This document shows, piece by piece, positions 53,201 through 59,714 of a stretch of 64,000 nt of DNA (position 1 is its first letter; each line of letters opens with the position of its first letter). The stretch comes from Rostratula benghalensis (Eukaryota > Chordata > Aves > Charadriiformes > Rostratulidae): positions 62,001 to 126,000 of the forward strand of contig VXAI01000136.1 of the NCBI GenBank assembly GCA_013399305.1. Reading direction: 5' to 3'. The notes beneath the pieces were generated by a model that worked only from the letters and a program-made list of their open reading frames with translations, was not told the DNA's origin and did not search any database. A program made the translations under genes and the position numbers.

Positions 53201-55948
53201 TAATTCTTTCGGGTGTTCTGGGCAAACATGGTCTCCTGTGAAGCTGTTATAAATGATGAAATTTTTCATCCAAAACTCACTTCTGTGGAGTTACATTTTT
53301 CTTCAAGAATAAATAATGAGAAGTGACCATTCTTCATCAATTCCTGTATCCTTAAGTCATTAATATTTGCCAGACTCCATTTTGCACTTTATTATTAGGT
53401 ATGTGGAATTTTCTGCCTGTGTTATTAAATACATCTTGTGAAATCAGCTGCCTTGGCAGAGTAGATGGTGTGTATCTAATGGCAATTTCTCTAGCTATTA
53501 TTTTTCTCCCTGCTTAAGTCAGCCAACCTGCAGAAGTGAGACGGTGGGACAGCTCATTTAGCAGGTTCCCATGACAGTACTAATAAACTTAATTCTGATG
53601 ATAGGCCAAACAAAGTAAGCTGTGCTGTATCGGATGGAGGAAGAACAAGGGTGGGATTAGGTAATGATTGATAAGTGGGAAATAAACAAAGCTGTGAGAA
53701 AAGAAAAAGTGTTCCGATTTCAGAGAGCTTTAAAACATCACAGACTAGAAGAGATGTTAATATACCTTCTTTTTATAAATGGAAATAAACACAGTAATTA
53801 TCAGAAGTTAATATTTTACAGTTCTTTACCCTTATGGTCTTTATACCTCATAATACAGCTAGGTTTCAAAACTTTCCATGGTTAATGGCATTTTTAACCA
53901 TGTTGCAATTAAATTATGCTACTGACAATTTCTGTATATTTTATTTTAAAGACTGGGAATTTTGAATTAGTAAAAACCTCTTGAGAACTTTTCTTAAGCT
54001 TTTGTGTGTTAAAATTAAAATAAGCATGGTCATTGCTTACCATTTCCCCCTCTCCTCTGCCCTGGTGAGACCCCATCTGGAATAGTGTGTCCAGTTCTGG
54101 GCCCCTCAGCTCCAGAGGGACAGGGAACTGCTGGAGAGAGTCCAGGGCAGAGCCACAAAGATGCTGAAGGGAGTGGAGCATCTCCCAGAGGAGGAAAGGC
54201 TGAGGGAGCTGGGTCTCTTGAGCTTGGAGAAGAGGAGACTGAGGGGTGACCTCCTGAATGTTCATAAATCTGGAAAGGGTGAGTGTCAGGAGGATGGAGC
54301 CAGGCTCTTCTCAGGGACAGGCAATGACAGGACGAGGGGCAATGGGTGCAAGCTGGAACATAGGAGGTTCCACTGAAATATGAGGAAAAACTTCTTCCCG
54401 GTGAGGGTGAGGGAGCACTGGCAGGGGCTGCCCAGAGAGGTGGTGGAGTCTCCTTCTCTGGAGACATTCAAACCCCTCCTGGACACGTTCCTGTGGGACC
54501 TGCTCTGGGTGTTCCTGCTCTGGCAGGGGGATTGGACTGGATGAGCTTTCAAGGTCCCTTCCAATCCCTGAGATTCTGAGATTCTGTGATTGCATATTCT
54601 GTACATAATGTTTTTGGTTTTTAGCCTGAGGCTGTAATTTTTAAAGTAGAATAATTTGGTTTAGTGTGTCCAACTTTGGATACTCTTCCAGCATATTCCT
54701 TCTAGATAAGAAAAATGGTATTATCTTGTCTAAAGACAATTATATATAAAAGAACCCAACCAAAGCAAGCAAACCTTTTTTAGTGTTCAGATAAGCTTGT
54801 TTCTCATGTAGATAAAGAAATATAACTACTTTCTGTTTGAAATGAAATTACCTGACCTAGGTCCCCATAACAGTATCAGCCTCAGCTTGAAAGGGTGTGG
54901 GGTTAAGAGATGAGCTTTATTCTATTTACTGTCTCTTCCCTGGCTCCAACAGTGATTACAGCAAAAATAAGGCAGCTTTAACATGACCCTGAGAGTTTTT
55001 TTCCCGTTCTGACATATCACTTATGCTGGGCGTGTGGGAATGGGTGGCAACAGAAGGGGAATTTGTATTCCTGCATAACAAAAAAAAAAAAAAAATCTCT
55101 GGCTTCCAAATCTTTTCTTTTCATACTACAGAAAGAGAGTGAGTACAACTGTGTATGGTTGGGGATTTTTTTTTTTTCTTGTATACTTGTCTATCCTTTG
55201 GCAGGGCTACACACATTAAGAGGATTTTTTAAAAAAGAATAAACGTGTTCTGATCCCATGCTTATAAAATGATAGGCAGGAGCTCTCTCAGCAATTAACT
55301 TTTCCCTTCAGCACATTAGGGATAACACTATTTCTTTTAGGTTGAGGGCTAGGCAGATGGCTGGACAGATGGTAAACACGGGGTTTGTAACACACCAAAT
55401 AGCTGTTGTGGTTATAGGTATAGAGTTCAGGTTCTGTTTAGGCTGAATGCCTGGCAGATACACCTTTGGATTTGTAAAATCTTGCAGCTTCCTGATTTAC
55501 AGGTGCTGCTAGGAGTTGTATCTGTTGTTTGTTGATTCAGTGTATTCTTTTAGATCTCTTTCAAATAGGCATAAAAAAGATCAGTGTGGCTGCACTTGCT
55601 GATTCATGCATTCCTCAGGCAAATTTGTTTTGTGAATACATTCCTGCCATAGATCTGTTATTAAAGTGTCACATTATTGAGCCATTTGTAATTTATAAAC
55701 AGCGCTGGTGAGCTGGGCTTCAGGCAGGAGGGGGAGGAGTGCTTGTTGCACTGAGATTCTCATACCTCTAGAGCTGTTTTACTCTAATGATGTTATGGTT
55801 ACTGTCTTTCTGATAAGGTGAAAGACTTGATCCAACGGCTGTAAATATCCTGCAGCAAATCATTGAGCTGGGTTCGGAAACCCATGATGCTACAGCAGTT
55901 GCTTCTGTAGTTACCATGGCACCTGGCACTGTGACAGTGGTGAAGCAG
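2029..55948 (+). CDS. ZFAT: ZFAT gene, thirteen internal coding exons (partial gene)
   Basis: The joined exons are 2029-2289, 10653-10826, 19347-19497, 19776-21235, 22181-22413, 30172-30259, 34068-34217, 36109-36282, 42359-42447, 44894-45032, 51226-51344, 53025-53151 and 55818-55948. Every border is GT-AG, every phase matches, and the result is one open frame of about 1,098 codons. Mammalian ZFAT is about 1,243 residues, so roughly 70 N-terminal and 75 C-terminal residues are missing, on exons outside the window. The AT-hook, the order of about eighteen zinc fingers and the tail are diagnostic of ZFAT, a nuclear DNA-binding regulator known in mammals for roles in haematopoietic and T cells, in endothelial cells, and in centromeric noncoding transcription. 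Seen here: the exons and motifs. From family knowledge: the function. No frameshift or premature stop was found in any exon. Confidence 0.96.
4879..4910. repeat. Poly-T tract ending in a 6-base assembly gap
   Basis: A run of about 26 T is followed by six N at 4905-4910. The gap almost certainly marks homopolymer sequencing failure rather than a real break. True length is unknown. Confidence 0.9.
6748..6767. repeat. Short perfect inverted repeat, 8-base arms
   Basis: The arms tgctaagc and gcttagca are separated by four bases, giving a compact hairpin in intronic DNA. Such short palindromes arise by chance in a window of this size. Confidence 0.6.
8995..9246 (+). mobile_element. CR1 LINE 3' fragment (older copy)
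   Basis: The stretch contains the CR1 3' UTR landmarks in order: a dispersed gtgatgggacaagagg block, gagcaggctgcccagggaagaggttgag split by substitutions, ccatccctgaagat, and a 3' end of the type ggtccattccaacctagaga followed by attctgtgatg. The long stretch resembles the copies at 37093-37340 and 45893-46356, suggesting the same older subfamily. It is truncated at the 5' end. Confidence 0.9.
9247..9710 (+). mobile_element. CR1 LINE 3' fragment (young copy)
   Basis: It begins exactly where the preceding CR1 ends, with ggagtgggtccagaggagga, and runs to the typical CR1 terminus near ccatgattctgtg. The left third corresponds to the end of the CR1 reverse-transcriptase frame and the rest to its 3' UTR. 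It is nearly identical to the copy at 63447-63907, which implies recent insertion of both or a conversion event. Confidence 0.92.
10653..10826 (+). CDS. ZFAT: ZFAT exon, basic/acidic linker region
   Basis: The acceptor is tgctctttag|GTAATG and the donor is CCAG|gtaatg. The exon completes a split Gly codon and ends on the first base of another, with 57 whole codons between. It encodes a charged linker with a Lys/Arg-rich patch ([10 protein letters not shown]) that could act as a nuclear localisation signal. The conserved segment [13 protein letters not shown] closes the exon and is a strong ZFAT signature. There is no zinc finger in this exon. The exon itself begins GTAATG and so resembles a donor, but the frame and the protein match fix the border. 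Confidence 0.93.
13742..14480 (+). mobile_element. CR1 LINE with decayed reverse-transcriptase tail
   Basis: The left part (about 13742-14215) translates in broken frames to the C-terminal end of the CR1 reverse-transcriptase protein, and two plus-strand frames of 85 and 92 codons cover parts of it. The right part (about 14216-14480) is CR1 3' UTR, with the ggtggtgagacactgccaca block and the ccattcctggaggtgttcca block. The 3' terminus is lost. It is a dead, 5'- and 3'-truncated copy, and the longest CR1 in the window. Confidence 0.92.
15286..15333. repeat. 24-base imperfect tandem duplication
   Basis: Two adjacent copies of a 24-base unit beginning tgatgacagtcttttctgtt and tgataacagtcttttcggtt differ at only a few positions. 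This is intronic, with no family assignment. Confidence 0.8.
15882..15907 (+). mobile_element. Probable CR1 left edge at assembly gap
   Basis: The 18 bases ggtgacctcctgaatgtt directly before the gap match the CR1 at 54245-54262. On the other side of the gap sits a CR1 3' end of the same subfamily, so the gap probably swallows one CR1. Confidence 0.6.
15908..16667. other. Assembly gap, 760 N
   Basis: This is a run of N with no sequence. Open frames drawn across it are meaningless. Flanking CR1 sequence on both sides suggests the gap is a repeat-induced assembly break. Confidence 0.99.
16668..16720 (+). mobile_element. CR1 LINE 3' terminus at right edge of gap
   Basis: The bases from ggactggatgagctttcaag through ccctgagattctgtgattctgg match the 3' end of the CR1 at 54535-54597 without a visible mismatch over about 45 bases. 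The body of this element is in the gap. Confidence 0.9.
17640..18460. other. AT-rich intronic tract
   Basis: The stretch has long runs of alternating TA and T-rich sequence, for example around 17810-17860 and 18385-18445, and several runs of tatata. No repeat family or gene is recognised. It could be a matrix-attachment type region, but nothing here proves it. Confidence 0.5.
19347..19497 (+). CDS. ZFAT: ZFAT exon before the finger cluster
   Basis: The acceptor is tttgtttag|GAGCC and the donor is AGCAG|gtaatt. The exon completes a Gly codon and ends with two bases of an Arg codon. It encodes about 49 whole codons: ATKIVPVEA at the start, a variable Pro/Thr/Glu stretch, then the strongly conserved [16 protein letters not shown]. 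No zinc finger is present. The conserved Tyr/Gln segment leads directly to the first finger of the main cluster 278 bases downstream. Confidence 0.95.
19498..19775 (+). other. ZFAT: Short ZFAT intron, 278 bases
   Basis: The smallest intron in the window, with gtaatt donor and ttcttttttag acceptor. Nothing else was recognised in it. Confidence 0.95.
19776..21235 (+). CDS. ZFAT: ZFAT large exon, seven-finger cluster and acidic linker
   Basis: The acceptor is ttcttttttag|GTTGGG and the donor is TGCG|gtaaga. This is the longest exon (1,460 bases). Seven C2H2 fingers run from 19801 to 20433. The linkers between fingers 1-2 (TNEKP) and 2-3 (TGEKF) are of the DNA-binding type. A helix-like spacer with TREGKRQLL lies between fingers 4 and 5. 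Finger 6 (CELCGHGAT) lacks the usual aromatic residue after the second Cys. The segment 20434-21110 encodes a long low-complexity linker rich in Ser, Glu, Pro, Asn and Ala. The conserved segment around [19 protein letters not shown] follows. The exon closes with the Cys-X2-Cys half of the next finger (21220-21235), so that finger is split by the intron. Confidence 0.97.
21236..22180 (+). other. ZFAT: ZFAT intron with CR1
   Basis: The intron is 945 bases long, with gtaaga donor and gattggattttcag acceptor. A CR1 fragment at 21432-21740 occupies a third of it. The coding frame reads on from the exon to a stop at 21298, which has no support as a real terminus because the next exon resumes the split finger precisely. 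Confidence 0.93.
21432..21740 (+). mobile_element. CR1 LINE 3' fragment
   Basis: It contains the standard order of CR1 3' UTR landmarks: gggactctttgtcagagggc, ggtaatggttttaaattcaa, gggtgctgaggcactggaac, ccatccctggaggggttcaa, and the terminus ggtcccttccaactctaacc followed by attctgtgatcc. It is 5'-truncated and fairly well preserved. Confidence 0.94.
22181..22413 (+). CDS. ZFAT: ZFAT exon, second half of split finger plus two fingers
   Basis: The acceptor is gattttcag|GCAAG and the donor is ACG|gtgagt. The exon begins with the last two bases of a Gly codon and ends in phase 0 (77 whole codons). It supplies the His-X3-His half of finger 8 ([10 protein letters not shown] to HVRTH), a complete finger 9 (CSQCNYSS to HVIQKH) and finger 10. 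In finger 10 the Cys pair is spaced Cys-X4-Cys (CPTEHC) rather than X2, as in other vertebrate ZFAT proteins as I recall them. Confidence 0.96.
22414..30171 (+). other. ZFAT: ZFAT intron, 7.8 kb
   Basis: Donor gtgagt, acceptor cttgcttaag. No CR1 was recognised in this intron, which makes it the longest CR1-free stretch of the window. It contains T tracts (27244-27261) and a perfect T11A10 palindrome at 29067-29093. The open frames here are short and have no recognisable domain. The stretch 27560-27900 is slightly GC-richer and unexplained. Confidence 0.85.
29067..29093. repeat. Perfect palindrome, CCC T-run A-run GGG
   Basis: ccc is followed by eleven T, ten A and ggg, making an almost perfectly self-complementary 27-base stretch. 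It has no loop, so it would form a cruciform stem or a rigid A-tract bend. Confidence 0.85.
30172..30259 (+). CDS. ZFAT: ZFAT exon with finger 11
   Basis: The acceptor is cttgcttaag|GAT, an AAG-type border. The donor is CCCG|gtaaga. The exon starts in phase 0 and ends after one base of a Glu codon (29 whole codons). It encodes one C2H2 finger, Cys-X2-Cys (CPVC), twelve residues, His-X4-His (HIKTNH). The next exon continues directly with the linker. Confidence 0.95.
30260..34067 (+). other. ZFAT: ZFAT intron, 3.8 kb
   Basis: Donor gtaaga, acceptor ttctctcag. It contains an old CR1-like fragment at 33258-33560. The rest is unique or unrecognised sequence with no coding signal. Confidence 0.85.
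33258..33560 (+). mobile_element. Old, diverged CR1-like fragment
   Basis: The order of weak CR1 landmarks is kept: a degenerate tttagcctgaataagttaag, a block resembling the 3' UTR around gatggttgaacactgggg, tccatccttggatatgttca and a gatcctgagcaacctggtgt end. Divergence is much higher than in the other copies, so it is likely an ancient subfamily. The boundaries are approximate. Confidence 0.65.
34068..34217 (+). CDS. ZFAT: ZFAT exon with finger 12
   Basis: The acceptor is ttctctcag|AGGTT and the donor is GAAG|gtaaaa. The exon completes a Glu codon and ends one base into a Gly codon (49 whole codons). The first half is the conserved linker [20 protein letters not shown]. The second half is a finger with Cys-X2-Cys (CPYC), thirteen residues before the first His, and His-X3-His (HIWAH). 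The one-residue insertion relative to the usual twelve is a feature of this finger. The donor (gtaaaa) is the weakest by eye in the gene. Confidence 0.95.
34218..36108 (+). other. ZFAT: ZFAT intron, 1.9 kb
   Basis: Donor gtaaaa; acceptor T-rich, ending atttttag. It contains a 13-base perfect tandem duplication at 34326-34351. No mobile element or coding sequence was recognised. Confidence 0.9.
34326..34351. repeat. 13-base perfect tandem duplication
   Basis: attacactaatta is present twice, head to tail, without mismatch. The junction creates taattaatta-like homeodomain-type core sequence. This lies about 110 bases after the finger-12 exon. Confidence 0.9.
36109..36282 (+). CDS. ZFAT: ZFAT exon with fingers 13 and 14
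   Basis: The acceptor follows a T-rich tract, atttttag|GTGTC, and the donor is GACG|gtaagt, a consensus site. It has 57 whole codons between a completed Gly codon and one split Gly codon. It encodes two C2H2 fingers, [21 protein letters not shown] and [21 protein letters not shown] in order, with a VKPF linker before and STEKTH between. Both fingers keep every zinc ligand. Confidence 0.96.
37093..37340 (+). mobile_element. CR1 LINE 3' fragment
   Basis: The fragment begins around agattggatattaggaaaat and proceeds through tggaatgggctgcccaggga, ccatccctggaggtatttag and gatggttggactaagatgat to ggtcccttccagcccagac with a decayed attccgtgtttct tail. It is 5'-truncated and of the same older type as the copies at 8995-9246 and 45893-46356, with their gacatggtttagtggt-like block. 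Confidence 0.92.
39895..39914. repeat. TA/TG dinucleotide microsatellite
   Basis: A short run of alternating purine-pyrimidine sequence, mostly (TA)n, lies in intronic DNA. It is likely length-polymorphic. Confidence 0.8.
40825..41145 (-). mobile_element. CR1 LINE fragment, reverse orientation
   Basis: Landmarks of the reverse-complement CR1 occur in order: cagaatgacagagtcatgga, tgtcagagcaggctggacag, gggttttgagtatctccaga followed by gaaggagactccacac, cagggctctggcaccctcaa, and cttgtcctcttgacgcctgc followed by agatatttgtaagtg. The 3' end is at the left. It belongs to a subfamily different from the plus-strand copies nearby, and its right boundary is approximate. Confidence 0.88.
42359..42447 (+). 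CDS. ZFAT: ZFAT exon with finger 15
   Basis: The acceptor is cccatttcag|GAAAG and the donor is TTCAAG|gtaaga. The exon completes a Gly codon and ends in phase 0 (29 whole codons). It encodes one C2H2 finger, Cys-X2-Cys (CTVC), twelve residues, His-X3-His (HMEQH), ending HVSFK, which links to the next exon. Confidence 0.95.
42448..44893 (+). other. ZFAT: ZFAT intron, 2.4 kb
   Basis: Donor gtaaga, acceptor gttttgctcccag. No CR1 or other repeat family was recognised apart from short T tracts. The pair of 91-codon frames at 42944-43226 on opposite strands is AT-rich and without any known domain. Confidence 0.9.
44894..45032 (+). CDS. ZFAT: ZFAT exon with finger 16
   Basis: The acceptor is tgctcccag|CCTTTC and the donor is CAAG|gtacat. 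The exon starts in phase 0 and ends one base into a Gly codon (46 whole codons). It encodes finger 16, Cys-X2-Cys (CAHC), twelve residues, His-X4-His (HYNRKH), followed by the acidic stretch [21 protein letters not shown]. The conserved HPNEEY and LIQQ pieces are ZFAT signatures. The donor (gtacat) lacks the AAG-type extension typical of strong sites. Confidence 0.95.
45715..45733. repeat. CA dinucleotide microsatellite
   Basis: An uninterrupted (CA)n run of about 19 bases lies within the intron, about 160 bases before a CR1. It is a candidate polymorphic marker. Confidence 0.92.
45893..46356 (+). mobile_element. CR1 LINE 3' fragment with short RT-tail remnant
   Basis: It begins with a decayed tctccagagaagagcaacta, continues through gagctggggttgttcagcct (end of the reverse-transcriptase frame), then the 3' UTR to a terminus near ggattccatgattctgtgatc. 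The element shows a disrupted 3' UTR with acaggtgatagcacaagaga and gacatggtttagtggtgg blocks like the copies at 8995 and 37093. Confidence 0.93.
48567..48620. repeat. Perfect inverted repeat, 15-base arms, 24-base loop
   Basis: The arms attatgagtttaatt and aattaaactcataat are exact reverse complements, separated by 24 bases. No terminal motif or target duplication of a known transposon was recognised. In RNA it would form a hairpin with an AU-rich stem. Confidence 0.85.
49845..49883 (+). mobile_element. CR1 3' tail remnant
   Basis: The short sequence cacttccaacctagacaatt followed by attctatgattctgttctat has the form of a CR1 3' terminus with its ATTCTRTG octamer repeat, but no body is attached. 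It is either a severely truncated insertion or a decayed copy. Confidence 0.6.
50647..51180 (-). mobile_element. CR1 LINE fragment, reverse orientation, near exon
   Basis: The left end, catagaatcatagaacggtt, is the CR1 3' terminus in reverse. Blocks follow for the 3' UTR (gccccatccagcctgacctg, gggcaacgagttccagtg, cttaccccttttcctgtcac) and for the end of the reverse-transcriptase frame (cttctccaggctgaataacc, ggtccgtgtctttgctgagg, gagctggacacagtactcca). The right end runs to about cagagtagaggggcaattt, close to the acceptor at 51225. Confidence 0.94.
51226..51344 (+). CDS. ZFAT: ZFAT exon with the last finger
   Basis: The acceptor is gttttcttgtag|GTGGC and the donor is TGGGAG|gtaaag. The exon completes a Gly codon and ends in phase 0 (39 whole codons). 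It encodes the C-terminal zinc finger, Cys-X2-Cys (CPVC), twelve residues, His-X4-His (HLKNKH), followed by a Met-Lys and acidic segment ending TKWE. The reading frame continues past the donor for some 40 codons, but the next exon matches the family better. Confidence 0.95.
51345..53024 (+). other. ZFAT: ZFAT intron, 1.7 kb
   Basis: Donor gtaaag, acceptor ttttcttttcaag. No mobile element or second gene is recognised. There is an imperfect local repeat of tactcacagta-like sequence around 51878-51915. Confidence 0.88.
53025..53151 (+). CDS. ZFAT: ZFAT exon, C-terminal tail part 1
   Basis: The acceptor is ttttcaag|TTAACG (AAG-type border) and the donor is AATG|gtaagt. The exon starts in phase 0 and ends one base into a Gly codon (42 whole codons). 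There is no zinc finger. It encodes an acidic Ala/Glu/Gln-rich segment, with [10 protein letters not shown] and [13 protein letters not shown] conserved in the ZFAT family. The predicted helix in the Ala-rich part could be a protein-interaction surface, but that is inference. Confidence 0.93.
54050..54597 (+). mobile_element. CR1 LINE with RT-tail remnant, well preserved
   Basis: It contains the end of the reverse-transcriptase frame (ctggtgagaccccatctgga, gggcccctcagctccagagg, cacaaagatgctgaagggag), then the 3' UTR through gagggagcactggcaggggc to ggactggatgagctttcaag and the octamer-type tail ending attctgagattctgtgattg. The subfamily is the same as in the gap-flanking pieces at 15882-15907 and 16668-16720 and the edge piece at 1-42. 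Confidence 0.95.
55525..55700. other. Candidate conserved noncoding stretch
   Basis: Unlike the neighbouring sequence, this AT-rich run has no homopolymers or repeat-derived blocks. It has the texture of vertebrate conserved noncoding elements (for example ctgattcatgcattcctcag and a tctgttattaaagtgtcaca block). The judgement is by texture only. Confidence 0.3.
55818..55948 (+). CDS. ZFAT: ZFAT exon, C-terminal tail part 2
   Basis: The acceptor is tgtctttctgataag|GTGAAAG and the donor is AAGCAG|gtaaga. The exon completes a Gly codon and ends in phase 0 (43 whole codons). It encodes [17 protein letters not shown], then an Ala/Thr/Val-rich segment ending [11 protein letters not shown], all strongly conserved in the family. 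There is no stop codon. The acceptor region is the least pyrimidine-rich in the gene. The remaining ~75 residues of the protein need at least one further exon to the right of the window. Confidence 0.95.
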
Positions 55949-58900
55949 GTAAGAGCTCTTTTTCTTCTCGAAACAAAGCTATAGTTCACTTTCATGTATT
56001 TATTGTGGAAAAAAAAATACATTTAGCAGGGGCTAAATTTTGAATGAGACATACAGAATTTTCCCTAAACTGATGTTTGACTATGTGTTGTGTATACATT
56101 TATGTTGACACATGCATAAATGTTTATACATTTATACACATACTTGTTTATACAAATAAAGGAGCATACATTTTGGCATGGATATAAGATACAAGTCATC
56201 TAATACACACATCTGTAAGTACATATACATATGTGTGGGTGTGAGAAAATACCATACTTTCCTAGGAAGAATTTCCAGGCTTTTTTAAAATAATATACTT
56301 GCATTGTGGGTGGACAAGTGGTCCTGTTGTCACCTAAAAGAATCTGGTCCTTGGTACAGTGTTCATTCACCTACAGCAGAAGAACCCTGTAAGATATTGG
56401 CACACATAACTTCAATGTATGTGTAATTTTCTGTAAGTTTGGTACCACAAAGTTTTTGCTAAAAATAATTGCAATGTACAGTGTTACTAAAGTGCTTTAG
56501 AAACTAAGAATGAGAAAATACACAAACCAAGCAAGTAAAAGGAAATAATTTTCAACTTGAGGTGGCTGTTGAGTGCAAACATCAAGCTTTTTGCCCAGTA
56601 CTTCAGCCTCGGGTGTCTGCTAACTTTGTTGCTGACATTGTATGTTTCTCCGGAGTGTTCTCCAAGTTTCACCTGTTCCTCCTGTTTCATCACACAGCTC
56701 TGCTTAGCTCTTTTCCCAGTCTGGTCATGGATTCATTGGAGTCTCTGCCCTCAGTGGTTGATAGATGAGGGAAGGAAAGTACACGAGAAGTCTTCAATTC
56801 CTGAAGAGTTTAAGTAACTCCCTTTATTTAAATGAACCAAAAATCTGGTTATTCTGCTAGCTACAACTAACTTTTGAGTGTGATATTTTTTGTAGTGCTG
56901 GGGATGTTGAATTCATAAGAATTCCACAGAAATGGGAAGTCTGTGAATACATTATCTGGATAATCCCAAACCCTCCCATCCAAATGTCAGGAAGGTGAGG
57001 CAGAATTTCAAGACAAAGCCTTTTGAGATGTTCCTTTTCAACACTTGACAGGTTTTTTGACTAGAAATAGTGTAAGAGTTTTGGGGTTTGTTGAAGAATA
57101 ACAGATCCAACTTTGGAAACTAAAATCAGTCACTAAAGAGAAGAGACATTTTCGTCTTTATGTGCACGTTTCAAAACAGCTTTAACTGCCAACTTCCACT
57201 TGGGCTGTACGTGTGATCTGTTTGGGGGTTGAATACAGTGTTAGCCCCTGGTGTTTGTCTGTGCTGGCTGTTAGTATTACTGAACCCTCTTCTTCCCTTA
57301 CTCATGTATCTTTTCGGGCCTTTCTGCTAAAAAGGAAAAAGTGACTTGAAGTAGCAGCTGCCAAGGAGAAGCTGTGTTTTGACATTTGAATGTTAAAGTT
57401 AAAAAATACATAATGTGAAAAATTCAGTGATTCTTCCTTCTCCAAATATTAAGTCTGATCAACATCTGGTTCATCTTAAAACCCAACGTCTCCTTTGTTG
57501 GACCATCTGAATTTGATGATGGCTTTTCGTAAATAAATGTTTATATCCCAAATTAGTTCTCTCCCTCACTTTTTAATCCATATTTCTGGCACTTGAGATG
57601 ACAAGCTGCTAAACATTGATCATTTCTTTTTCCCTTGTGTTGTATATATCAATGATTCTCAGTGCTCTCACGTCAAACTCTTACAAGCTCCACTCCTATG
57701 CCAAATCAAATATTGAACTCTCACAACGCAGAATCTCTTTCCTGCTTTTCTTTTTTTGTTTCTTTTCCCCCTTGTAAAGTCTTGTTAATATAAAATGCCT
57801 TTTTCCCCTAACTTGGAAAGAACCAAAATCAGTGAAAAATTCTAAGTACATCTCAAGCTGAGTGATCTTGTGCTACCTCTGTTGACGCTGGGTTATATTA
57901 ATGCCTTATTTTGATGCTTGAAGCCTAATTCCTCTATTCATGTATTTCTTGCTCGTGAATGTCTACTCCTTTCTTTTCTGTGGTGGCCTCAGGGACTTTG
58001 CCCTTGGTGTGTGCAGAAGAGTGCAGGTCTGTGATTTCCCAGGGGAGGATGTCAGCATCTCCTGGCAGTGCACTGACTGCTCAGTTGCCATCAGTGGGCT
58101 TTATGGAAGTACAGTGAGGACCAAGGGAGGTTTGGAGACGATGAGGGTTATTTCTCTTTTAAGTTTTTCTGGTTTTAATTTTCTATATAAATCAGTGTTG
58201 TCTGTTCGATCCATTATACAGTTCTAGTTAGTTTCCAGTTCTTACCTTCCCACCAGAAGACTGCCTTAGCATTATAGCTGCACCCATTTTTGATTTGAAG
58301 GAAATAAGTCTTTAAATGTTGTTAAAATGACTGTAATCCTCTCCTATTCAGAATTCTGAATTTTAATTTTTTCTTCAATCTGAGTTGCTTTCTGCGAGGT
58401 ACCACTCATTCGTACCTACAGTTTTGTCAGGTTCTAATTATGTTGGGTTCCTAATTGTTAACCTTGAAGTGATCTTAAGGCATGTTCATATTTCACTTTC
58501 CTACGGGCAAATTTATTCGACGCTTTCTTTGGTGACCTTCAGCTTCTCTTGTGGATTGTGAGACAAAAAATTCATTCAGGGTGTCAGCAATATATCAGCA
58601 TCATCTGTCACTGAATTTCCTCTTGTTCTTTAATGGTCTCACTGAGTCCTCGCTTAGGAGCTTGGTTCTGTTTTTTCCTTAACATTTATTGTAATTTTTT
58701 TGATTTTTATGCAGTTATGTTGGTTTTTTTCTCTTTCTCTTAAGGACATGCATTATCCTGTTTTTTTCATCAGTTCTTAGATTTGTGTCTCATTTTTAGC
58801 TAGCCCTTGCAAGTTGCTTTCATATTTCTATATTTGCACCAAGAAAATTCTTCTAAATAATAAATTACTAGAACATTCTAAAAGTATTTGGTTTTTTTGC

Positions 58901-59680
58901 TGTAAATGTTACACTATATTGTTGCTGTCTTTGTTTCCCATTTCCTTTCTGGAACTTTATTCCATTTCCTCTCTGAAACTTTGTCCCACAGCTGTCCCCT
59001 TCCTTAGTTTTCACCCATAAAAGTGCTGTTTACACTTGATCCTTAAAATTCTGTGGGAATCCAGATGTATCTGTCAATAATGCTGCCATCTTCATGCTTT
59101 AGCTCTTCCCCTCACCTGCGTGCTCAGGTGTCTTCGGTCTGCAGTACTTCTTGACTTTCAGGTTAATGCAAGACTTTTGCTTGCAGAAACAAGCACTGTC
59201 TGTATCCAAAAGTCCTTTTCAGCATAAATCAGGATGTCCAGTGTATTAGCTACGTCTGCCTGGTAATATTTTAAAGTGGTTTTCTACTAAGCTCTATGGA
59301 ATGGATACCATATCTGAGGTGTTCCTCTGTTCAATTATTGTTCCGAGTCGCAGGTAGTTTTATTGCAGGTATTTTAGATCATGAGTACAGATTATAATGC
59401 AGGTGAAATCAAGATCAGATTGTCTGTTCAAAGCCCCCAGATCCCGAATTGACCATTGAGAAGAAAAAAAAATTGAGTCCTTACTTTGGAAATTTTGTAT
59501 TTTTTTTGTTCACATAAATGATTTTATAAAAGAGAACACTTCAACAGCATAGCAGTAATGAATTCCAGCATGAATTAGGGTTCAGCTTGTGATTTTAAAC
59601 CAAAGAAATGCTAATTTAGCCCTATTTAGCTTGGACTATGATGAGGAAATGGGAATCGTTGTTGGCTCTGATAGTTTCAT

Positions 59681-59714
59681 GTTGTGTCTGGAAAAAGGTT
59701 GTGTCTGGAACCCA
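59681..59714. repeat. 17-base tandem duplication
   Basis: gttgtgtctggaaaaag is followed by gttgtgtctggaaccca, so the first thirteen bases of the two units are identical. Likely replication slippage. Confidence 0.75.

Larger units (their letters stand above)
53152..55817 (+). other. ZFAT: ZFAT intron, 2.7 kb
   Basis: Donor gtaagt, acceptor tgtctttctgataag. It contains the CR1 at 54050-54597, an A tract at 55080-55095 and a well-conserved-looking AT-rich stretch at about 55525-55700. The last stretch before the acceptor is only weakly pyrimidine-rich. Confidence 0.87.

Noticed and set aside
54030..54467. 145-codon minus-strand, Pro/Ser-rich frame
   Set aside because: It is antisense to the CR1 at 54050-54597.
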